From assembly GCF_020532555.1 (NCBI RefSeq), contig NZ_JAJBBR010000007.1, positions 124,001-188,000 on the forward strand: 64,000 nt of DNA. Direction: 5' to 3'. Position 1 is the stretch's first letter. Each line of letters begins with the position of its first letter. Source of the DNA: Microvirga lenta. Lineage in GTDB: Bacteria > Pseudomonadota > Alphaproteobacteria > Rhizobiales > Beijerinckiaceae. The position numbers were made by a program, and so were the translations under genes. This document shows, piece after piece, positions 58,113 through 64,000 of this stretch. The notes beneath the pieces were generated by a model. The model did no database searches. It was not told where the DNA came from and saw only the letters and a program-made list of their open reading frames with translations.

Positions 58113-58273
58113 GCCCCTTCCGCCCCCATATGAGCGGGGCTCTCCGGAACATGGATGTCGGTGGCCGCGAACGGACAAGATCGCGGCTTCCGATCCTTCG
58201 GGCGGAGCTCCTTTACACCACGCGGTGCTCCTTTTAAGACCCGCATTCCCAAGGCACGGACTTCAAAGAGACA

Positions 58274-59405
58274 ATGCGCGCCGAAATCGAACACCTCGTA
58301 GATGAGACCAAGCAGTCAGTCGGGCTGCTGAGGAGGCATCTTTGACTGGGACAATGCCCAGCGCCGCCTCGCCGAACTGAATTCCTTCACGGAGAACCCG
58401 GACTTCTGGAACGATGCCGACGCCGCGCAGAAGATCATGCGCGAGCGCACGTCGCTGGAGGACCAGATCGCGGCGATCAAGCGCCTCGAGCAGGAGCTCG
58501 ACGATGCGATCACCCTGATCGAGCTCGGCGATGCCGAGGGCGACGAGGCGACCATCAAGGAAGGCGAGGAGACGATCCGCGGCCTCCAAGCCGAGGCTGC
58601 GCGCCTGCAGGTCGAGACGCTTCTCTCCGGCGAAGCCGACGGCAACGACACCTATGTGGAGGTGCATTCCGGCGCCGGCGGCACGGAAAGCCAGGACTGG
58701 GCCTCCATGCTGCAGCGCATGTACGCCCGCTGGGCCGAGCGCCGGAAGTACAAGGTCGAGCTTCTCGAGATCACGGACGGCGAAGAGGCCGGCATTAAGA
58801 GCGCCACGCTTCTGATCAAGGGCCACAACGCCTATGGCTGGCTCAAGACGGAATCGGGCGTGCACCGGCTGGTCCGCATCTCGCCCTACGATTCGAATGC
58901 GCGCCGGCACACGAGCTTCGCCTCGGTGTGGGTCTACCCCGTGGTGGACGACCGGATCGACATCGAGATCAAGGAATCCGACTGCCGCATCGACACGTTC
59001 CGCTCCTCGGGCGCCGGCGGCCAGCACGTCAACACCACCGATTCCGCGGTGCGCATCACCCACATCCCGAGCGGGATCGTGGTGGCCTGTCAGCAGGAGC
59101 GCTCGCAGCACAAGAACCGGGCCACTGCCTGGAACATGCTGCGCGCCCGTCTCTACGAGGCCGAGCTGAAGAAGCGGGAGGAGAAGGCCAACGCGGAGGC
59201 CGCCGCCAAGACCGATATCGGCTGGGGCCACCAGATCCGCTCCTACGTGCTGCAGCCCTATCAGCTCGTGAAGGACCTGCGCACCGGCGCCCAATCCACG
59301 AGCCCGCAGGACGTGCTCGACGGCGACCTCGATCCCTTCATCGAGGCGTCGCTCGCTCAGCGCATCAACGGCGGCGCGGGCGAGGCGGTCGAGGATATCG
59401 ACTGA
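58274..59405 (+). CDS. prfB: Peptide chain release factor 2 (programmed +1 frameshift)
   Basis: RF2 recognises UGA and UAA. Reading from ATG 58274 ([20 protein letters not shown]) the frame meets a TGA at codon 24 (58343-58345) in CTT TGA C, with AGGAGG three bases upstream: the conserved autoregulatory frameshift site. After a +1 shift it continues [20 protein letters not shown] to the stop at 59405, in total 376 residues. GGQ sits in [20 protein letters not shown]. The anticodon-like tripeptide is SPY ([20 protein letters not shown]), a common variant of SPF in alphaproteobacteria. A terminator follows. Confidence 0.96.
58331..58346 (+). other. prfB: prfB programmed frameshift signal
   Basis: AGGAGG at 58331-58336 is an internal Shine-Dalgarno three bases before CTT TGA C (58340-58346). 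When RF2 is scarce the ribosome pauses at TGA and slips +1, so RF2 controls its own synthesis. Confidence 0.95.
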
Positions 59406-59413
59406 AGCCGGAA

Positions 59414-59437
59414 GGCCCACTCGATTGCGAGCGGGCC
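59414..59437 (+). terminator. Rho-independent terminator of prfB
   Basis: GGCCCACTCG and CGAGCGGGCC form a 10-bp stem with one mismatch and an ATTG loop, followed by TTTGTTATT, immediately after the prfB stop. Confidence 0.8.
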
Positions 59438-59460
59438 TTTGTTATTGCAGGTGATCGGAC

Positions 59461-61233
59461 CTACACGATGCGGAAGTCGTCGTAGTGGATCGATACCCTT
59501 GCCGTGAACTTTACGAAGCATATGGCCGGAGCGGGACCGGAGCCGTCCGGGTCGTAAGAGAGGGATCGTTCATCCCTGTCGAAGAGGATACGGTCATCCG
59601 CATCTGCAGCCACTGGCCCTTCCGCAAATGCGGTCCAGAGTAATTCGCCTTTCGCGAGATTACCGAACACGGTCGAGGACAGGGCGATCCGATCCCGATT
59701 GTAGCCGAATTGGAAATCCGTGATCTGGTCGATATCGTCGACCCCATTGAACGGGGTGTCGAAAACGAACAGATCACTATCGCCTCCCCCAGTCAGGATA
59801 TCGCTGCCTGCGCCACCCTGGAGGGTGTCTCGGTCATGTCCACCGCTTAACGTGTCATTGCCGCTGTCCCCTGACAAAGTGTTGTACCCGTCACCGCCGT
59901 CCAAATCGTCTTTGCCCACACCTCCCTGCAGGAGGTCATCGCCTTCTCCGCCTTTCAGGACATCGTCGTCAAAGTCACCGTGCAGAATGTCGTCGCCGTC
60001 CCCGCCGTCCAGGACATCGCTGCCTGCGCCGCCCTGCAAGCTGTCCTTGCCATCTCCGCCGCTCAGGGTGTCGTTGTCGCTGTCTCCGGACAGAGTATCG
60101 TCGCCATTCTCGCCGTTCAGGACATCGCTGCCTTGACCACCCTGCAGGGTGTCCACGCCATCTCCGCCGTTCAAGGTATCGTTTTCGCTGTCTCCCGACA
60201 AAAGATCATCGCCATTCTCACCGTCTAAATGGTCGTCGCCTGCGCCTCCATGCAGGATGTCATCGCCAGTTCCACCCTTCAAAACGTCGTTGTCGAGGTC
60301 TCCGGACAGCATGTCGTCGCCGTACCCGCCGCTTAAGGCGTCAATGCCTGCGCCGCCCTGCAACGTATCGTCGCCGTACCCGCCTCTCAGGACATCGTTG
60401 CCGACGTCTCCGTGAAGGGTGTCATCGCCGTCGCCGCCGCTCAGGAAATCGTTGCCGGCCTCGCCGTATAGAGCGTCCTTGCCTTCGAAACCGTAGATCT
60501 TGTCATTGCCCTTGCGGCCCTTGACGACATCCTTCACGGCCACCCCATAGACGACGTCCGCCTTGCTCTTGCCGATCTGGGTCAGGGTCTGCTTCTTCTT
60601 GCTCCAGCTCCACTTGGCGACCTGCTTCCCGTCTTGCGAAGGTTTGCCGTAGAGGGCGCGGATCGCCTGGATGTCCAAGGCGCCGAGCTTGGCCGACTGC
60701 ATGTTGATGTCGCCCCCCGTGTAGCTCATCACGGTATGCTTCACATCATCCAGGCCCGACTTCAACAATTGCCTGTTGTGGTCCATCTTGTGAAAGGGGT
60801 GCTTGAGGCCGAGTGCATGGCCGATCTCATGAAGCAGAATGTAGAGCTTGAACGGCTTGTGCTTCGACAATTCGGAACGGTGCTGGGTGTTCAGGTAGAT
60901 GTTGCCGCCCATGAAATCCCGAACGAGGCCCTCATCGATATCCCGGTCGACTTCCGGAAACTCCGCCCGCGCACTGTGGTCTCCCCAGTCCGACCGCCAT
61001 TGGAACTTCAATTCGGCATCGGCTTTCTTGACCTCGATGAATCGGATGCCGCAGGCATCTCCCCACATCTTCAGCGCTTTGCGCGCCATGGCCTTGTCCG
61101 CACTGTCGAACTTCGACGAGCCCCATTGCGGACCATTGAAGGTGTAGGTCAGAAAGACGGGTTTCTTGCTGATCCTAAGACTGGACAGGGCATTCCAGCT
61201 CTGGCCAGAGAGAATGGCTTTATAGTTCGACAT
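59461..61233 (-). CDS. Serralysin-like RTX metalloprotease
   Basis: This 590-residue protein has an N-terminal metzincin domain: HEIGHALGLKHPF (zinc ligands His135, His139, His145; Glu136 catalytic) and Met-turn VMSYTGGD (Met169). From about residue 245 there are many nonapeptide Ca2+-binding RTX repeats (GGxGxDxLx, for example LSGGDGDDTLHGDVGNDVLR). A C-terminal part, DLFVFDTPFNGVDDIDQITD, is the usual type I secretion end region. There is no signal peptide; export should be through a type I system, whose genes are not in this window. The repeats force a long antisense Pro/Ser reading frame, ignored here. Confidence 0.9.
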   Translation of the reverse strand: MSNYKAILSGQSWNALSSLRISKKPVFLTYTFNGPQWGSSKFDSADKAMARKALKMWGDACGIRFIEVKKADAELKFQWRSDWGDHSARAEFPEVDRDIDEGLVRDFMGGNIYLNTQHRSELSKHKPFKLYILLHEIGHALGLKHPFHKMDHNRQLLKSGLDDVKHTVMSYTGGDINMQSAKLGALDIQAIRALYGKPSQDGKQVAKWSWSKKKQTLTQIGKSKADVVYGVAVKDVVKGRKGNDKIYGFEGKDALYGEAGNDFLSGGDGDDTLHGDVGNDVLRGGYGDDTLQGGAGIDALSGGYGDDMLSGDLDNDVLKGGTGDDILHGGAGDDHLDGENGDDLLSGDSENDTLNGGDGVDTLQGGQGSDVLNGENGDDTLSGDSDNDTLSGGDGKDSLQGGAGSDVLDGGDGDDILHGDFDDDVLKGGEGDDLLQGGVGKDDLDGGDGYNTLSGDSGNDTLSGGHDRDTLQGGAGSDILTGGGDSDLFVFDTPFNGVDDIDQITDFQFGYNRDRIALSSTVFGNLAKGELLWTAFAEGPVAADADDRILFDRDERSLSYDPDGSGPAPAICFVKFTARVSIHYDDFRIV

Positions 61234-61312
61234 TCAGCTGAGCTTTGGTCGGAGGTACGGGTAATTGATGTAATGATATAATATATAATCATAGTTGCAA
61301 CCTGCTATCGCG

Positions 61313-61783
61313 TCACGAGTGAAGAGCCTTCGCCGCCTCCAGCACCTCCTTCGCGTGATCGGGAACTTTCACCTTGTTCCAGATCCGCACGATCCTGCCG
61401 TCGCGGTCGATGAGAAGCGTGGTTCGCTCCACGCCCATGTACTTCCGGCCGTACATGCTCTTCTCGACCCAGACGCCGTAGGCTTCGAGCATGGCCTTCG
61501 TCTCGTCGGAGGCGAGGGGGAAGTCCAGGCCGTGCTTGGTCCGGAACTTGTCGTGGCTTTTCACGCTGTCGGGCGAGACGCCGACGATCTCCGTGCCGGC
61601 TGCGGCGAAATCCTCGCGCAGAGCCTGGAAGTCTTGGGCTTCGCGGGTGCAGCCGCTGGTGTCGTCCTTCGGGTAGAAATAGAGCACCACCTTCCGGCCC
61701 TTGAGGTTTTCCAATGATATTTCCTGCCCGTCGGTGGCGGGCAGGGTGAAGGCCGGGGCCTTGGTTCCGATGGTCAAGGTCAT
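61313..61783 (-). CDS. bcp: Bcp/PrxQ-type thioredoxin-dependent peroxiredoxin
   Basis: The 156-residue peroxidase reduces hydrogen peroxide and organic peroxides. It begins MTLTIGTKAPAFTLPATDGQ and has the peroxidatic Cys in YFYPKDDTSGCTREAQDFQA. The partner-Cys position after it is occupied by Glu, so this looks like a one-Cys Bcp variant. RTTLLIDRDGRIVRIWNKVK is typical. The ATG at 61783 is chosen; a longer frame to 61885 is not family-like. Divergent from the AsmA-like gene. Confidence 0.92.
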   Translation of the reverse strand: MTLTIGTKAPAFTLPATDGQEISLENLKGRKVVLYFYPKDDTSGCTREAQDFQALREDFAAAGTEIVGVSPDSVKSHDKFRTKHGLDFPLASDETKAMLEAYGVWVEKSMYGRKYMGVERTTLLIDRDGRIVRIWNKVKVPDHAKEVLEAAKALHS

Positions 61784-61940
61784 GGCTCGCCTTTCTTTCG
61801 GCGGGTTGTGATGTTTCGACACGCAGGCGCGATTGACGGAAAGAGACGGTCGCAGACCGGGTGCAACAGGGCTAAGGTCTCCCATCTGATTCCCTCATCG
61901 GCGCGATAGTGCAAGAACCCGGTTGCCCGACGTCACAAGA

Positions 61941-64000
61941 ATGAAGCGACTCATCAGCACAAAGCCGCGCCGGCGCAATCCGGCGAAAAGGAGCGCGCTC
62001 AGGCGTGCGCTCCGCGGTGCGCTCTACGTCAAGCTTGCGCTCGTTCTTGTCGCCGGGCTCGGCATCGGAATGCTGTATCTGCGCCTCTCGGCCGGACCGC
62101 TGAGCTTCGGCCGGTTGCCCGAGCAGGTGGCCGAGACGCTCGCCGCCCGGATCGGTCCCGGCTGGACCGTCACCTTGCGCGACACCGCCATCGAACTTCA
62201 ACGCGGCTCTCCTGCCCTGCGGGCGAACGGCCTCGACATTCGGGCGCCGACCGGAGAGCTCGTTCTGCGCGCCCCGTATGCGGTGGTCAGCGTCGACGGC
62301 TTTTCTCTCCTGGGCGGGAGCCTGCAGCCGAAGTCGGTGGAGTTCAAGGACCTGCAACTGCGGGTCCTCGTCAACCGGGACGGTTCGCTCACCTTTTCTC
62401 CCGGCAGTGCCGAAGGCGCCGAGACGGTGGCGACGCAGGAGCCTCAGGTCAGCCCGTCGCAGGAGGCAGCGGCGGCCCTGCTGCGCAGTTCGCAGGGGCC
62501 CTCCCAGGTCTCCGGCGTCGTCGGGTCCCTGTTCGACCTGATCGTCGGCCCCAAGAGCGCCCTCAACTCCCTGGGCCAAGCCCGCTTGACCAATGCGAGC
62601 CTCGTCTTCGTGGACGCGGACCAGAAGGTGCGTGCCCGGTTCAAGCGGCTCGACGCCACGTTCGACTGGTCGGAGGACGGCGGGCGTCACTTCGCAGCGA
62701 CCCTCGACGGGCCACAGGGCGTCTGGCAGCTCGACGGCGACGCCAAGGCGGACGGCCATGGCGGCTACCGCGCCAGCATGGTGGCGGACCGGGCACCCAT
62801 TCAGGACATTCTCCTGCTCGCCGGGCTCTCGGCTCTTCCAGCGACGACCGACCTCGAATTCTCCGGCCGTTTCGATGCCGCTTATGCGGGTGGACGGGTG
62901 ACCGAGCTGACCGCGAAACTCGACAGCAGTGCAGGGTTCCTGCAGATCGACGACAAGGACACGTCGCCCCTCCAGGTTCAGCAGTCGAGCATCGACGTTG
63001 CATGGGACGAGCCCGGCAAGGCGCTGGATCTGCGAATGCTCGAACTGGTCGGCGGCGACACGCGTGTCCGGCTGCAGGGACGCCTCGCAACGCAGACGGG
63101 TGCCGACAACTGGCGTCTTTCGCTTCGCGGCAAGGATGCCACCTTGGCCGGTGCGACGGTGGGCGACAAGCCCGTCCGGATCGGCGAGATCGCCGCCGAA
63201 CTCTCCGGGCCAGACGGCATCGGAATTCGATCCCTTAAGCTGCGCGGTCCGGAACTGTCGGCCGACATCAGCGGCGTTCTGGGCAAATCCTCCGATCCGC
63301 ACGGGCTCGACCTGACCGTCGATGCGGCGAAAACCGACCTTCGGGCTGCGCTGCGCATCTGGCCCGAAGCCGTAGCGCCGCCGGTGCGCCGCTTCCTCGT
63401 CGCGAATGCCAGAGGCGGCATTCTGGAATCCATCGCACTCAAGGTGAAGATGACGGGCGCGGACGTCGCGAAGGCCGTCGCGGGCGGGCCCATCACGGAC
63501 GATTCGCTGAAGATCGACTTTGCGGTCTCCCAGGGCGTCCTGTCCGTGGCCGAGGGGCTCGCGCCCCTGTCCCGGATCGATATGACAGGGCTCGTGACCG
63601 GCACGAAGGTGATGCTGCGCGCCCCGACGGGGCGGATCGACATGGCCGGCCCTTACGGCCTGGACGCCTCCGGCGGCACATTCGTCCTCGACAATTATTG
63701 GAAGGACGGCGCCGTGGCGCAGATCGACTTCCGTCTCGCCGGTCCGGCGGACGGACTGGGCGCCCTGCTGCAGCAGCCGCTGATCCGCGAAATCGCCGGC
63801 TTCGACGTGGATCCCGCCACCATGAAGGGGAGTGCGGACCTCCGCGTCGGGATCGGCCTTCCCGTCGACGACATCCCGGCCTTCGCCGATCTGCCCCTGA
63901 CCGTGAGGGGAACGGTCAGCGACCTGGGAATAGACAAGGTCTTCGGGAAGGACCGGCTCGAGGGGGCCACCCTTGCCGTCGCTTACGAAAAGGGCAGTCT
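61941..64000 (+). CDS. AsmA/DUF3971-like large envelope protein, 3' truncated by the window
   Basis: Starting at ATG 61941 the frame stays open to the window end (686 residues seen). It begins with a basic cytoplasmic stretch (MKRLISTKPRRRNPAKRSAL), then a transmembrane helix (LYVKLALVLVAGLGIGMLYL), and continues as a repetitive, mostly beta-strand periplasmic protein (for example LRANGLDIRAPTGELVLRAP and GSLQPKSVEFKDLQLRVLVN). The layout matches DUF3971/AsmA-like proteins such as YhdP, which are implicated in phospholipid transport to the outer membrane. The neighbouring divergent bcp is a usual partner in Rhizobiales. Confidence 0.8.
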   Translation, partial: MKRLISTKPRRRNPAKRSALRRALRGALYVKLALVLVAGLGIGMLYLRLSAGPLSFGRLPEQVAETLAARIGPGWTVTLRDTAIELQRGSPALRANGLDIRAPTGELVLRAPYAVVSVDGFSLLGGSLQPKSVEFKDLQLRVLVNRDGSLTFSPGSAEGAETVATQEPQVSPSQEAAAALLRSSQGPSQVSGVVGSLFDLIVGPKSALNSLGQARLTNASLVFVDADQKVRARFKRLDATFDWSEDGGRHFAATLDGPQGVWQLDGDAKADGHGGYRASMVADRAPIQDILLLAGLSALPATTDLEFSGRFDAAYAGGRVTELTAKLDSSAGFLQIDDKDTSPLQVQQSSIDVAWDEPGKALDLRMLELVGGDTRVRLQGRLATQTGADNWRLSLRGKDATLAGATVGDKPVRIGEIAAELSGPDGIGIRSLKLRGPELSADISGVLGKSSDPHGLDLTVDAAKTDLRAALRIWPEAVAPPVRRFLVANARGGILESIALKVKMTGADVAKAVAGGPITDDSLKIDFAVSQGVLSVAEGLAPLSRIDMTGLVTGTKVMLRAPTGRIDMAGPYGLDASGGTFVLDNYWKDGAVAQIDFRLAGPADGLGALLQQPLIREIAGFDVDPATMKGSADLRVGIGLPVDDIPAFADLPLTVRGTVSDLGIDKVFGKDRLEGATLAVAYEKGS

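Noticed and set aside
55701..58178. 825-codon frame antisense to PBP1A, and similar long frames opposite selO (1796-3583) and accC (46220-47593)
   Set aside because: PBP1A, selO and accC carry full sets of family motifs; the antisense frames do not.

Overview
The window looks like a chromosomal stretch of a GC-rich alphaproteobacterium of the order Hyphomicrobiales (Rhizobiales), most likely Methylobacteriaceae (a Microvirga- or Methylobacterium-like organism). This is inferred from base composition, the vitamin B12-dependent class II ribonucleotide reductase, an RNase E with a long acidic insertion, and the gene orders dsbA-like / aroQ / accB / accC / aat / DUF2155 / NDUFA12-like and rne / amidase / PBP1A / prfB, which I recognise as typical of that order. 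No species assignment is possible from the sequence alone.

Layout. (1) 1-10.2 kb is ordinary backbone: the end of a cNMP-binding-domain cation/proton antiporter, the protein AMPylase SelO, a GDSL-type esterase, a ketopantoate-reductase-family enzyme, an SDR oxidoreductase and several small envelope or stress-type proteins (DUF2934, DUF937/YidB-like, PRC-barrel, small membrane proteins). (2) 10.2-38.9 kb is a roughly 28 kb accessory island. It holds an AT-richer IetA/IetS pair (AAA+ ATPase and subtilisin-like protease), an IS630 transposase remnant, a Tn7-like transposition operon (TnsA, TnsB, TnsC and a long TniQ/TnsD-like protein), an FtsH-like AAA protease without membrane segments and two small unknown genes in the same run, an orphan C5 DNA methyltransferase, a complete type II CBASS operon (CD-NTase, E1-E2 Cap2, JAMM Cap3, two-TM SAVED effector), an autotransporter with a perfect 24-bp tandem repeat, a decayed IS110, and an unknown protein with a possible PD-(D/E)XK core and an AT-hook. 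(3) 38.9-64 kb is backbone again: nrdJ with candidate NrdR and DnaA sites upstream, an NDUFA12-like protein, aat, accC, accB, aroQ, a DsbA-like protein, an aminotransferase, rne, an AMIN/amidase, PBP1A, prfB with its programmed +1 frameshift, an RTX metalloprotease, a Bcp-type peroxiredoxin, and the 5' part of a large AsmA/DUF3971-like protein running off the window.

How it fits together. The island is a mobile-element and defence hotspot: ietAS, CBASS and the orphan methyltransferase are anti-phage or plasmid-stability functions next to transposition machinery. The least familiar part is the transposition locus at 14.9-24.4 kb. It carries its own soluble FtsH-like unfoldase/protease, a small winged-helix-like gene resembling the C-terminal domain of its TnsA, and a TnsC gene with three in-frame starts each preceded by the same Shine-Dalgarno block. 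There are no Cas genes and no CRISPR array. The exact transposon ends could not be determined by eye, so whether the methyltransferase and CBASS operon are cargo of the transposon or merely neighbours is open.
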